Assembly (NCBI GenBank): GCA_029556545.1
Contig: JAKQEQ010000042.1
Location: 164,995 to 228,994, forward strand
Length of the DNA stretch: 64,000 nucleotides
Origin: Candidatus Hydrogenedentota bacterium
GTDB lineage: Bacteria > Hydrogenedentota > Hydrogenedentia > Hydrogenedentales > JAGMZX01
Direction: 5' to 3'
Positions 1 through 8,419 of this stretch are shown here, one piece after another. The notes beneath the pieces were generated by a model. The model had not been told where the DNA came from and made no database searches. It saw only the letters and a program-made list of their open reading frames with translations. Numbering within the stretch: the stretch's first letter is position 1; each line of letters begins with the position of its first letter. The position numbers and the translations under genes are program-made.

Positions 1-534
1 GTGAACGAGGCGAACGCCTTTGTGGTCGGCTGTGAGGAAACCCGCGACGCCGCGCTGGTCGACGTCGCCGACTTCGACCCGCGCATCGAAGCGTTCCTTG
101 CGCGTCACGAACTGCACCTGACCACCGTCTTCATCACGCACGATCACTACGACCATACCGGCGGCCTTCGCGAACTGCTGGCCAAGTACGACGCTACCGT
201 CTATAGCGGCAAGGGCCATGCGGGAGGCCGCAAGACGCGCGTGGCCCGCCATGGCGATACCCTGCGCATCGGCGACATCGAAGGCCGCGTCGTCGAGACG
301 CCCGGTCACACCGAAGAAGGGATCAGCCTGATCCTCCCCGGTATGGTCTTTACGGGAGATGCGCTGTTCGCGGGCTCCGTCGGCGGGACGACCAACCCCC
401 GCGACGCCCAGCGCCAAGTCCAGACTATTCGCGAGCACATTCTGACCCTTCCCGACGACTACGAAATCCATACCGGCCACGGCCCCTCGAGCACCGTTCG
501 GATCGAGCGGACCCACAACCCGTTCTTCGTGTGA
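1..534 (+). CDS. MBL-fold metallo-hydrolase, 5' end cut by window
   Basis: Metallo-beta-lactamase-fold hydrolase of the glyoxalase II-like group, expected to be a cytoplasmic zinc enzyme acting on a thioester or similar substrate. The metal motif is visible as THDHYDHTGG (HxHxDH) near residue 46, followed by PGHTEEG and a late TGHGPSST that supplies further metal ligands. The readable part is 177 codons, while the family usually carries about 25-30 extra N-terminal residues forming the first beta strands. The protein begins abruptly at NEANAFVVG, which in relatives is an internal strand (NCYLVG-type). I infer that the true start lies upstream of the window and that the in-frame GTG at base 1 is not the start. 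The gene is followed at once by a hairpin. The exact substrate cannot be told. Confidence 0.85.
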   Translation: MNEANAFVVGCEETRDAALVDVADFDPRIEAFLARHELHLTTVFITHDHYDHTGGLRELLAKYDATVYSGKGHAGGRKTRVARHGDTLRIGDIEGRVVETPGHTEEGISLILPGMVFTGDALFAGSVGGTTNPRDAQRQVQTIREHILTLPDDYEIHTGHGPSSTVRIERTHNPFFV

Positions 535-535
535 G

Positions 536-561
536 GCGCGATCCATCAAAAGGGATCGCGC
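536..561 (+). terminator. Hairpin just after the metallo-hydrolase
   Basis: A perfect 9-bp inverted repeat (GCGCGATCC / GGATCGCGC) with an 8-nt A-rich loop starts two bases after the stop codon. There is no T tract, so it is either a weak intrinsic terminator or an mRNA-stabilising stem. Confidence 0.5.
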
Positions 562-579
562 GGCCCGCGCAACTACCCG

Positions 580-609
580 TTGATTGTCCCGAGTCTGGAC
601 AGGCATAAT
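580..609 (+). promoter_or_regulatory. Putative sigma70 promoter for epimerase-GT4 pair
   Basis: TTGATT (580-585), an 18-bp spacer and CATAAT (604-609). The -10 matches 5 of 6 consensus bases. It lies 33 bp ahead of the epimerase start and downstream of the hairpin that ends the previous gene, so the pair probably forms its own transcription unit. Confidence 0.5.
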
Positions 610-641
610 GCCGTTCTTCCCGGAACTTTGGAGGCTTTTTC

Positions 642-1676
642 GTGGGCAAATGCGCGGTAATCGGCGGCGCGGGCTTCATCGGCTGCAACCTCGTCCGACG
701 CCTTATGGCGGAAGACAAGGAGGTGCTGGTGGTGGACAACCTCTGCCGCAAGGGCGCGGAGGCGAACCTGCAATGGCTGCGCAGCAAGGGACGCATCACC
801 TTTGTCGCGGCGGACATCCGCGACGCGCACGCCATGGAAGCCTTGTTTACCGACTACGGCGAGATCGACGCGGCGGTACACCTGGCGGGCCAGGTCGCCG
901 TGACCACCTCCGTCGCGAACCCGCGCGAGGATTTCGAGGTCAACGCCGCCGGCACCTTCAATGTCCTCGAGGGCATCCGGCTCTCGAAACAGCGCCCGCT
1001 CCTCATCTACGCCTCGACCAACAAGGTCTACGGCGGCATGGAGGAGATCGCGGTCGAGGAACGGGAAACGCGATACGGCTATCGGGACTATCCGCACGGC
1101 ATCCCCGAGACGGCGCCGCTCGATTTCCATTCCCCCTACGGCTGCTCGAAAGGGGCCGCCGACCAGTACGTGCGCGATTACGCCCGCATCTACGAACTCC
1201 CGACGACGGTCTATCGGCAGTCCTGCATCTACGGCTACCGCCAGTTCGGGGTCGAGGACCAGGGCTGGGTCGCCTGGTTCGTCATCGCCGCCGTGCTCGG
1301 GCGGCCCATCACCATTTACGGGAACGGAAAACAGGTCCGCGACGTGCTCTTCGTCGACGACCTCGTCGAGGCGTACCTTGCCGCCATCGCGCGCCCGGAG
1401 ACCGTGGCGGGCAAGATATTCAACGTCGGCGGCGGCCCCGAGAACACCATGTCCGTCTGGGCGGAATTCGGCCCCATGCTCGAAGAACTCATCGGCCGGC
1501 CCGTGAGCGTCGCCCACGGCGATTGGCGGCCCGGCGATCAGCCCGTATACATCAGCGACATACGCAAGATCGCCCGGGAACTCGGCTGGCAGCCGAAGAT
1601 CGCCGTCCGCGACGGCGTGCAAAAGCTCTACGAATGGGTCGCCGCACACCGAGACCTGTTCAAGATTCTGGGATAA
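642..1676 (+). CDS. NAD-dependent epimerase, CDP-paratose 2-epimerase-like
   Basis: Extended short-chain dehydrogenase/reductase acting on a nucleotide sugar; 344 aa. The N-terminal Rossmann motif GGAGFIGCNL binds NAD. The YxxxK catalytic pair is seen in SPYGCSKGAADQ, and QSCIYGYRQFGVEDQGWV follows. This last stretch is typical of CDP-paratose 2-epimerase / tyvelose epimerases rather than of UDP-galactose epimerases. The enzyme would supply an unusual deoxy-sugar or an epimerised nucleotide sugar for surface glycan. The GTG start is chosen because a good Shine-Dalgarno (TTGGAGG) lies 7 bases ahead and the Rossmann motif begins immediately. The glycosyltransferase 51 bp downstream on the same strand is the likely partner. 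The general family is certain; the exact sugar is inference. Confidence 0.85.
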   Translation: MGKCAVIGGAGFIGCNLVRRLMAEDKEVLVVDNLCRKGAEANLQWLRSKGRITFVAADIRDAHAMEALFTDYGEIDAAVHLAGQVAVTTSVANPREDFEVNAAGTFNVLEGIRLSKQRPLLIYASTNKVYGGMEEIAVEERETRYGYRDYPHGIPETAPLDFHSPYGCSKGAADQYVRDYARIYELPTTVYRQSCIYGYRQFGVEDQGWVAWFVIAAVLGRPITIYGNGKQVRDVLFVDDLVEAYLAAIARPETVAGKIFNVGGGPENTMSVWAEFGPMLEELIGRPVSVAHGDWRPGDQPVYISDIRKIARELGWQPKIAVRDGVQKLYEWVAAHRDLFKILG

Positions 1677-1727
1677 GGGCCGACGGCGAAGCAGGCTTTT
1701 CTTTCGAACCGGGGACAAACGAGGACT

Positions 1728-2870
1728 GTGCGCAACGTATTGCTCATAACGAATGACTACCCTCCGTCCGTCGGCGGCATCGCGAACATCCTCCACCTGA
1801 TCTGCGCCGCGCTGCCGCCCGATCGCGTGGCGGTGCTGGCGCAGGATGCGCCGGAGGCGGCGACATTCGACGCGCGGCAACCGTTCCGCACGTGGCGGGA
1901 ACGGTACAGCCCCGGCGGGCTACGCGCGCTCCTCTCGACGTGTCGCTACCTCCGCCGGGTGCGCGAGATAGTACGCGAGACACAGCCGGGCCTGCTCTAC
2001 TTCGACAAGCCGTGGCCGCTCGGCATGATTGGCCGGCTGCTGCGCCGTCGCGTCCCGTACGTGGTGCATACCTTCGGCAACGAGGTCCTCGAACCGCGCC
2101 ACTGGGTCATCAAATGGGTCCGGGCATCCGTCCTGCGGAACGCGGAGCGCGTCATCGTGATCAGCAATTTCACGCGCGATCAGGTCGAGGCCGTCGGCGT
2201 GCCGCGCGAACGCACCGCCATGATCCGCCCGAAGGTCGATATCGCCCAATTCGACGTTCCCCTCGATGTCGAGGCGTTCAAGGCAAAGGAAGGACTGACG
2301 GGCAAGCGCGTGATCCTCACCGTCGGACGCCTGGTCGAGCGCAAAGGCATGGACCGCGTCATCGAGTCGCTGCCCGAAATCGCCCGCGCGTTTCCCGACG
2401 TCGTGTACGTCATCGTCGGCGAGGGAAACGATGAGGCGCGGCTGCGCGCATTGGCCGCCGGGCACGGCGTCGCCGACCGCGTCCTGTTCCCCGGCAACCG
2501 CGACGTCGTCGCGTTTTACCACGCCTGCGACGTGTTCGCCATGGTCTCGCGCCACATTGTCGAGCGGGGGGACGTCGAGGGCTTCGGCGTTGTGTATCTG
2601 GAAGCGAACGCCTGCCGGAAGCCCGCGGTCGGCGGAAACAGCGGCGGCGTGCCGGACGCCATTGTTAACGGCGAGACAGGCTTACTGGTCGATCCCGACG
2701 ACGTATCCGCCCTTGCCGACGTGTTCAAGCGCCTGCTCGGCGACCCGGAACTGCGCCGTCGCCTCGGCGAGGCGGGTTACGCCCGCGTCCAGCGCGAATT
2801 TACCCTCGATAAGTACGCCGAAGAATTTGTCCGCCTCGTGCTCGATGCGCCCCCAGGAGACTCGGCCTGA
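1728..2870 (+). CDS. Glycosyltransferase family 4 (GT-B fold)
   Basis: Retaining glycosyltransferase of family 4; 380 aa, full length. The N-terminal acceptor domain begins LLITNDYPPSVGGIANI, a typical GT4 opening with the glycine-rich loop. The C-terminal nucleotide-sugar domain has VGRLVERKGMDRVIESL and the late E-x7-E region GFGVVYLEANACRKPAVGG. It has no signal peptide or membrane span, so it is probably peripheral on the inner face of the cytoplasmic membrane. The GTG start follows GAGGAC. It sits directly behind the nucleotide-sugar epimerase, suggesting that the pair builds and transfers a sugar for envelope polysaccharide. Donor and acceptor cannot be told from sequence. Confidence 0.88.
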   Translation: MRNVLLITNDYPPSVGGIANILHLICAALPPDRVAVLAQDAPEAATFDARQPFRTWRERYSPGGLRALLSTCRYLRRVREIVRETQPGLLYFDKPWPLGMIGRLLRRRVPYVVHTFGNEVLEPRHWVIKWVRASVLRNAERVIVISNFTRDQVEAVGVPRERTAMIRPKVDIAQFDVPLDVEAFKAKEGLTGKRVILTVGRLVERKGMDRVIESLPEIARAFPDVVYVIVGEGNDEARLRALAAGHGVADRVLFPGNRDVVAFYHACDVFAMVSRHIVERGDVEGFGVVYLEANACRKPAVGGNSGGVPDAIVNGETGLLVDPDDVSALADVFKRLLGDPELRRRLGEAGYARVQREFTLDKYAEEFVRLVLDAPPGDSA

Positions 2871-2908
2871 GCGCCCCGTTTCGTACTCGTACTGATGTTG
2901 CCCTGAGG

Positions 2909-2944
2909 ATGGACGAAATGGACAACATGGACGGTATGGACAGG
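2909..2944. repeat. Four-unit 9-bp tandem repeat (ATGGACNNN)
   Basis: Four successive 9-bp units starting ATGGAC (2909, 2918, 2927, 2936), with the last three bases variable. It lies between two convergently ending genes and has no good open frame of its own. The period equals that of the GATCCGTCC arrays elsewhere in the window, but the sequence is unrelated. Confidence 0.6.
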
Positions 2945-2957
2945 CTCGGACCGCGCC

Positions 2958-4469
2958 TTACCCGCGAACGCGCCACGCGCAGACGGCCTCAATGAGATGC
3001 GCGGTGTCCGGCCGCGGCGGCTCGATCTGAATCTCGAGCCCCTGTTCCCGCGCCGCAGCCGTCGTCACCGGCCCAAGCGACGCAAAGACCGCGCCCCCGC
3101 GCAGCCGGGCCAACTGCGCGGCGTCGAGGAGGGAGGCGAAACAACCCACTGCCGCCGCGTTCGTGAACACGACGACCTCCGGCGCAAACGCGAGGAGCGC
3201 CTCGACCGCGTCGCGCGAGGTCTCCGCCGGGGCCTTGCGCCACCCCACGAGGTCCTCGACCGCCGCGCCACGCGCGCGCAAGGCCGCCGGCAGCGCGGAC
3301 CGCGCCACGTCCGCGCGCGGCAGCAGCACGCGCTTGCCCGACAACGGGCCGCCCGCAGCCTCGAGGGCGGCGACCACGGCGTCCGCGCCGAAGTGCGCCG
3401 GGACCGCATCCGGTTCGAGGTACCGCCCGCGTACCGCTTCGAGCACGCTCGGCGTCCCCGCGACGCATAACCGCGCCCCCGCCAGCGCGCGCGCGTCGCG
3501 CCCTGATCGGGCGAGCAGGTGGAAGAGCATGTCGACCGCGTTAACGCTCATCAGGAGCACCCAGTCATACGCCGCAAGATCGACCTCGGGCGGCGCGTCC
3601 ACGGCCTCGATACGGATCGCCGGAAACGCGAACACGTCCGCGCCCAGGTCACGTAATCGCGCTTCGAGCGCGCCTGCGTGTTGCTCCGCGTGCGTCACCG
3701 CGACGCGCAGCCCGTGGAGCGGGCGCTTCTCGAACCAGCGCAGGCGTTCGTGCAGCGCCGCCGCCGGGCCGACCACCACGAGGGCCGGCGTCTCGATACC
3801 CGCGCGGCGGCATTGCGCGCACAGGGTCTCGAGCGTGCCCGCGATCGTACGTTGCCGCGCGAAGGTCGCCCACTCGATAACCGCCGCCGGGGTGTCCGGC
3901 GCGCGCCCCGCGCGAATCAGCGCCTCGACAACGCGCGGGAGGCCCGCGACTCCCATGTAGACGACCTGCGTGCCCTCGAGCATCGTGTGCGCGACGTCCT
4001 CGAGCGGCGCGGCGTCGCCCGACGCCCCATGCGCGCTCAGGAACGTCACACTCGATGCCAGGCCCCGCTGCGTCACCGGGATGCCCGCATAGGCGGGCCC
4101 CGCCACGCCCGCCGTCACGCCGGGAACTACCTCGAACGGGACGCCCGCCGCGGCAAGCGCCGCGGCCTCCTCGCCGCCGCGCCCGAACACAAAGGGGTCG
4201 CCGCCTTTCAATCGCACCACGCACGCATGACGCCGCGCCTGCTCGATCAGGATACGATGGATATCCTCCTGCGGCAGGCTGTGCCGGTCGGCCTGCTTGC
4301 CCACGAATATGCGTTCGGCCCGCGCCGCCCGGCGCGGCAACTCGGGGGGTATCAGAGCGTCATAGATAACTACATCAGCGCACTCAAGCAACGCGCGGCC
4401 CCGCACCGTGATCAGACCCGGGTCCCCGGGCCCCGCGCCGACGAGATAGACTTTGCCGAATTCGCTCAT
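2958..4469 (-). CDS. cobA-hemD: Uroporphyrinogen-III C-methyltransferase / synthase fusion
   Basis: Bifunctional tetrapyrrole enzyme, 503 aa. The N-terminal half is SAM:uroporphyrinogen-III methyltransferase (SUMT), with YLVGAGPGDPGLITVRG and RLKGGDPFVFGRGGEE; it makes precorrin-2 for siroheme or cobalamin. The C-terminal half (from about residue 255, RPLHGLRVAVTHAE) is uroporphyrinogen-III synthase (HemD), which closes hydroxymethylbilane. Such CobA-HemD fusions are well known in several phyla. I placed the start at the ATG giving MSEFGKVYLVG, because a TTG-initiated version 14 codons longer would add residues ahead of the conserved first strand. No other heme gene is adjacent. It is transcribed divergently from murC. 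Confidence 0.92.
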   Translation of the reverse strand: MSEFGKVYLVGAGPGDPGLITVRGRALLECADVVIYDALIPPELPRRAARAERIFVGKQADRHSLPQEDIHRILIEQARRHACVVRLKGGDPFVFGRGGEEAAALAAAGVPFEVVPGVTAGVAGPAYAGIPVTQRGLASSVTFLSAHGASGDAAPLEDVAHTMLEGTQVVYMGVAGLPRVVEALIRAGRAPDTPAAVIEWATFARQRTIAGTLETLCAQCRRAGIETPALVVVGPAAALHERLRWFEKRPLHGLRVAVTHAEQHAGALEARLRDLGADVFAFPAIRIEAVDAPPEVDLAAYDWVLLMSVNAVDMLFHLLARSGRDARALAGARLCVAGTPSVLEAVRGRYLEPDAVPAHFGADAVVAALEAAGGPLSGKRVLLPRADVARSALPAALRARGAAVEDLVGWRKAPAETSRDAVEALLAFAPEVVVFTNAAAVGCFASLLDAAQLARLRGGAVFASLGPVTTAAAREQGLEIQIEPPRPDTAHLIEAVCAWRVRG

Positions 4470-4560
4470 TGCCGCGTCTCGATACCACATCAGTCGCACC
4501 CATGGTAGCAACAGGAACGGCGGGCGCGCACCCTCTGTCCGTGGTTCCGTTCATAGTGCT

Positions 4561-4586
4561 GTTCGTAGTACAGGCTTCAGCCTGTC
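4561..4586. repeat. Dispersed hairpin repeat, copy 1
   Basis: Begins GTTCGTAGTACAGGCTTCAG and continues CCTGTC. The core CAGGCT-TC-AGCCTG folds into a hairpin. A second copy, differing only at a few positions, lies at 13542-13584 after the prepilin gene. Both are intergenic. Confidence 0.7.
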
Positions 4587-4644
4587 TTCCAATGTCGTGC
4601 AAACGCTCCAAAATGTTCGAAAAACTTTACTTGATAAAATGATA

Positions 4645-4672
4645 AATTTATGATAATAGTGCTTTGTGTCAA
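4645..4672 (-). promoter_or_regulatory. Putative promoter toward cobA-hemD
   Basis: On the minus strand, TTGACA (4667-4672), a 16-bp spacer and TAAATT (4645-4650), in the AT-rich part of the 329-bp divergent gap between cobA-hemD and murC. A 17-bp palindrome, CAAGGG-AGTAC-CCCTTG (4670-4686), overlaps the -35 and could be an operator. Confidence 0.4.
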
Positions 4673-4729
4673 GGGAGTACCCCTTGTTTCGTAACGAAGG
4701 TGTAGCGTTGCCAAACGAAGAAAAAGGGC

Positions 4730-4759
4730 TTCCCTTGTCTGCCCATAGGGTGCTATAAT
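4730..4759 (+). promoter_or_regulatory. Putative sigma70 promoter for murC operon
   Basis: A perfect TATAAT (4754-4759) lies 39 bp ahead of the murC start. The best -35 is TTCCCT (4730-4735) with an 18-bp spacer, which is a weak match, so the call rests mainly on the -10. Confidence 0.5.
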
Positions 4760-4798
4760 GTTCGGAGCCACAACATATTGCGGTCCGGGGTGTGATAC

Positions 4799-6232
4799 GT
4801 GAACGGAAACAAGCGGAAAGTCCACTTCGTCGGCGTCGGCGGCATCGGCATGAGCGGTCTCGCCGAAATTCTGCTGAATCTCGGCTACGACGTGTCCGGC
4901 TCCGACCTCGCCGCCTCCGATATCACCGACCGCTTGCAGCAGTACGGACTGCGCTTCTTCGAGGGGCATCAGGCGTGCCACATCGGGGACGCGGGAATCC
5001 TCGTGGTGTCGGCGGCGGTGCGCGACGACAACGTCGAGGTCGTGGCGGCGCGTGATCGCGGCGTGCCCGTGATCCAACGCAGCGACCTGCTCGCTGACCT
5101 GATGCGGCTCAAGCCGGAGGCGGTGGCCGTGGGCGGCACGCACGGCAAGACCACGACCACGTCGATGATCAGCGCATTCCTTGACCGCGCGAACGTGGGC
5201 GCGACGAGCATCGTGGGCGGCATCCTCCATCGCAGCGGCACGAACGCGCGCTGGGGCGCGGGGGACTGCCTCGTCGCCGAGGCGGACGAACACGACGGCT
5301 CGTTCCTGCGACTGCACCCGACCATCGCCGTGGTCACGAGTATCGACGCAGAGCATCTCGAATACTTCGGCACACTGGACCGCATCAAGCACGCCTTCAC
5401 GGACTTCTGCAACAGCGTGCCCTTCTACGGCTACGCGATCCTGTGTCGCGACGATCCGAACGCGCGGGCCATCCTCGAAAACATCGAGAGTGTCTGTATT
5501 ACCTACGGCCTCGATGACGGCGCTTCGCTGCAAGGGCGCGACGTGCGCCTGATCGTGCCGGACCCGCGCCGACCGAAGGTCGAGCAGTTGGACCGCGCGC
5601 GGCTGCGCTTCGAGGTGATCAGTCACGACGACCGGCTGCCCGCGGCGGGCCGCCTCGGCGAACTCGAAATAAACGCGCTCGGGCCGCACAACGTCCGCAA
5701 CGCCCTCGGTGCGTGCGCGGTGGGACTGTGCCTTGGTATGCGCTTCGGCGTCATTGCGGACGGCTTGCGCCAGTTCGACGGCGTGCAACGGCGTCTCCAG
5801 GTACGGGGCCGCCACAATGGCGTCGTGGTGGTCGAGGATTACGCGCACCATCCCACGGAAATCGCGAGCACCCTCGAGGCCGTCCGCATGATCGAGCCCG
5901 GCCGCATCCTCTGCGTTTTTCAGCCGCACCTGTACAGCCGGACCAAGTTCTTCTCCGACGAGTTCGCGCGCGTGCTCGCCTCGGCGGACCGCGCCATCGT
6001 CACGGATATCTATCCGTCGCGCGAGGAGCCCATGCCGGGTGTGGATGCGAGCCTGATCGTCGACGCGGCCCGGGAAGCGGGGGCGGCCCATGTCGAGCTG
6101 GTCAACGACATGCACGCTGTGCCCGAGCGCCTTGCGCCCGAATTACGGTCCGGCGACCTCGTGCTCGTGCTGGGCGCCGGCAACATCAACCGCATCTGCG
6201 AGCCTTTGCTCGAAGCGTTGAGGGCGCGCTGA
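4799..6232 (+). CDS. murC: UDP-N-acetylmuramate--L-alanine ligase
   Basis: Cytoplasmic Mur ligase that adds L-Ala to UDP-MurNAc using ATP, the first amino-acid step of peptidoglycan stem synthesis; 477 aa, normal length. The N-terminal UDP-binding Rossmann motif is FVGVGGIGMSGLAEIL. The ATP loop GGTHGKTTTTSM lies near residue 112, and the central EADEHDGSF and the C-terminal domain motif VVEDYAHHPTEI are intact. GTG start; the only upstream purine stretch is GGGG, so the ribosome site is modest, but the protein aligns from its first residue. Its stop overlaps the ftsQ start by one base (TGATG), indicating translational coupling. The usual neighbours murG, ftsW, murB and ddl are absent. Confidence 0.96.
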   Translation: MNGNKRKVHFVGVGGIGMSGLAEILLNLGYDVSGSDLAASDITDRLQQYGLRFFEGHQACHIGDAGILVVSAAVRDDNVEVVAARDRGVPVIQRSDLLADLMRLKPEAVAVGGTHGKTTTTSMISAFLDRANVGATSIVGGILHRSGTNARWGAGDCLVAEADEHDGSFLRLHPTIAVVTSIDAEHLEYFGTLDRIKHAFTDFCNSVPFYGYAILCRDDPNARAILENIESVCITYGLDDGASLQGRDVRLIVPDPRRPKVEQLDRARLRFEVISHDDRLPAAGRLGELEINALGPHNVRNALGACAVGLCLGMRFGVIADGLRQFDGVQRRLQVRGRHNGVVVVEDYAHHPTEIASTLEAVRMIEPGRILCVFQPHLYSRTKFFSDEFARVLASADRAIVTDIYPSREEPMPGVDASLIVDAAREAGAAHVELVNDMHAVPERLAPELRSGDLVLVLGAGNINRICEPLLEALRAR

Positions 6233-7017
6233 TGGTCCGTTCGCACCGGAGACACACCCCGCGGCGCCGCATTCGCCGCATGCGCTACCGCATTGTGCGG
6301 CGTCTCATCGAGGGGGCCATCGGACTTGCCGTCCTCCTTGCGCTGGGCCTGTTCGCCTACAGCTACGTGCGCGAGTCGCCTTTTCTCCGCGTACAATGGC
6401 TGCGCATAGAAGGTGCGCGCCGTGTCGATCCGCGAACCATCCGCGCCGTGGCCGGAATCACCGAGAAACACAACGTGCTCCTGCTCGACGTCGAGGCGGT
6501 GCGCGACCGCGTCGAACGTATCCCCTACGTCCGGCAATGCGTCGTCCGCCGGGTTTATCCCGATGTCGTGTTCATCCGCGTCGAGGAGCGCGAGCCGCTC
6601 GCGACGCTTATGGTCAACAACCGCCTATTCGAAATCGACGCGGAGGGCGTCGTGCTCGAGGAAATCAGTGCGACGGCGCGCAAGACCGGCCCCTTCATCA
6701 GCAGCGTGCGCGGGCTCGGCTACGTGCAGGAGGGCGACTGGCTCACCCACCCGTCCCTGCTTGGGGCGCTCGACGTGTGGCGCGCCTTCAACAGCGTGCC
6801 CGTGTCGCGCGACGTGACCGTGTCCGAAATAGCCGCGCTGAGTCCGAACGAGATTCTCATGTACTGCAACGACTTCGACTTCGAAATCCGGTGGGGTCGC
6901 GCGGGCTCGGAGGAACAGGCCAAGCGGCTGGATATATTCTGGCGCGTGAAAGGCAGCCGGATCGCGTGCAACGAATACATCGACCTGCGTTTCAACGGCG
7001 AGGTGGTCTGCCGCTGA
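6232..7017 (+). CDS. ftsQ: Cell division protein FtsQ (DivIB-like)
   Basis: Bitopic divisome protein linking FtsL/FtsB to the septal synthase; 261 aa. A short arginine-rich cytoplasmic tail (residues 1-25) precedes a single membrane span (about 27-47). The periplasmic POTRA domain follows (LRVQWLRIEGARRVDPRTI ... IPYVRQCVVRRVYPDVVFI), with the typical late E-x-EPLATL strand. The start overlaps the murC stop by one base. The position between murC and ftsZ is the standard division-cluster location, although ftsA, which normally separates ftsQ and ftsZ, is missing. Family membership rests on the POTRA pattern and context. Confidence 0.88.
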   Translation: MVRSHRRHTPRRRIRRMRYRIVRRLIEGAIGLAVLLALGLFAYSYVRESPFLRVQWLRIEGARRVDPRTIRAVAGITEKHNVLLLDVEAVRDRVERIPYVRQCVVRRVYPDVVFIRVEEREPLATLMVNNRLFEIDAEGVVLEEISATARKTGPFISSVRGLGYVQEGDWLTHPSLLGALDVWRAFNSVPVSRDVTVSEIAALSPNEILMYCNDFDFEIRWGRAGSEEQAKRLDIFWRVKGSRIACNEYIDLRFNGEVVCR

Positions 7018-7080
7018 GGCAGGCCTGAAAACAGCGCCGTCCGTTCGGCCGGGCCGTCCCCGGTGGACGGACCGCGCGAA

Positions 7081-7110
7081 TTGTGCCGCATTCGTGACCG
7101 GTGGTAAGAT
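7081..7110 (+). promoter_or_regulatory. Putative promoter for ftsZ-pilT
   Basis: TTGTGC (7081-7086), an 18-bp spacer and TAAGAT (7105-7110), lying in the 166-bp gap between ftsQ and the ftsZ start chosen here. It would allow ftsZ to be expressed independently of murC-ftsQ, as is common for ftsZ. Confidence 0.4.
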
Positions 7111-7183
7111 GAGGCGCGGTGGGGTTTCCGCGGCGAGTTCGGGCGAGTCTTCCCGGTCATGGGCGGACGCGATGAGGGAAACC

Positions 7184-8419
7184 ATGAGCAAGTTAACGGG
7201 CGCCACAGACGAGTTCCAGTCCTTTGATCAACGCGCGGTCATCAAGGTAATCGGTATAGGCGGCGGCGGCGGCAACGCCGTAAACCGGATGATCGACGCG
7301 GGATTGTCGGACGTCGAGTTCATCGCTATCAACACGGACGCGCAAGCGCTCAAGCAATCCCGCGCGGCGACGCGCCTCCAGGTCGGGGCGCAAATCACCA
7401 ACGGACTCGGCTCCGGCGCCATACCCGACATCGGCAAGCGCGCCGCGGAGGAAGACCGCGAGCGCATCCGCGAGGTCATCCGCGGCGCCGACATGGTCTT
7501 CCTGACCGTGGGGCTGGGCGGCGGCACGGGCACCGGCGCAAGCCCCATTATCGCCGAGGAAGCCGCCGAGGCCGGCGCGCTTACCGTCGCCATTGTCACG
7601 CTGCCCTTCAATTTCGAGAACCGCGAGCGCATGAATAACGCCGTCGCCGGCCTGCGCGACCTGGAACAACACGTCGATTCGCTTATCGTCGTGCCGAACG
7701 ACCGCGTGGCCGACCTCTGCCGCGACAATATCTCGCTGCTCGATGCCTTCCGCCGCGCGGACGAGGTGCTGCACAACGGCGTCCGCGCCGTCACCGAACT
7801 CATCACCGTCACGGGCCTCGTGAACGCGGACTTCAACGACGTGCGCACCATCATGCAGGCCAAGGGGCGCGCGCTCATGGGCATCGGCGTGGCCGAGGGC
7901 GACGGGCGCGCCATCCGCGCCGCCGAGGAGGCCATCGTCAGCCCGCTGCTCGAGCAGTCCAACATCAACGGCGCGAAAGGCGTCCTGGTGAACGTGCGCG
8001 GCGGGTGCGACATGCGGATGCGCGAGGTCGAGGAGGCGGTCAACACCGTGAAAGACGCCGCCGATCCCAGCGCCAACATCATCGTCGGCGTCGTCGTAGA
8101 CGACATCGAGCATCCCGAACTGCAAGTCACCGTCATAGCCGCCGGCTTCCCGAGCCCCGCACACGTGGCGGAGCCGATGCCCGCTGCGACGCCAGCGCCG
8201 CCGCGCCCCGTCGAGGTCATCGCGCCCGCGCCAAAGCCGGCGCCCAAGCCCGAACCGATGCAGGCGCCGCTCGCGGAGCCGGCGGAACAGTATCTTTTCC
8301 CCGAGCAAGAGCCCGCGCCCCGCGAACCTCAGTTTTCGAGCGCGACGGAATCGGAAACGGACGAGGACTTCAGCATACCCGCGTTCCTGCGCAACCGAAT
8401 GAAAAAGAGGTCGAAGTGA
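7184..8419 (+). CDS. ftsZ: Cell division GTPase FtsZ
   Basis: Tubulin-like GTPase that polymerises into the Z ring; 411 aa. GTP-binding motifs are intact: VIGIGGGGGNAVNRMI at the N terminus, the signature GLGGGTGTGASP near residue 110, and the T7 region NADFNDVRTIM carrying the catalytic aspartate. A proline/alanine-rich linker of about 60 residues follows. The C-terminal conserved peptide DFSIPAFLRNRMKK closes the protein; it is the docking site for FtsA, ZipA or SepF-type partners. I chose the ATG at 7184, giving MSKLTGATDEF, because GAGGGA lies 4-10 bases upstream and the longer in-frame start adds a non-conserved leader. The pilT start overlaps the last 4 bases. Confidence 0.97.
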   Translation: MSKLTGATDEFQSFDQRAVIKVIGIGGGGGNAVNRMIDAGLSDVEFIAINTDAQALKQSRAATRLQVGAQITNGLGSGAIPDIGKRAAEEDRERIREVIRGADMVFLTVGLGGGTGTGASPIIAEEAAEAGALTVAIVTLPFNFENRERMNNAVAGLRDLEQHVDSLIVVPNDRVADLCRDNISLLDAFRRADEVLHNGVRAVTELITVTGLVNADFNDVRTIMQAKGRALMGIGVAEGDGRAIRAAEEAIVSPLLEQSNINGAKGVLVNVRGGCDMRMREVEEAVNTVKDAADPSANIIVGVVVDDIEHPELQVTVIAAGFPSPAHVAEPMPAATPAPPRPVEVIAPAPKPAPKPEPMQAPLAEPAEQYLFPEQEPAPREPQFSSATESETDEDFSIPAFLRNRMKKRSK

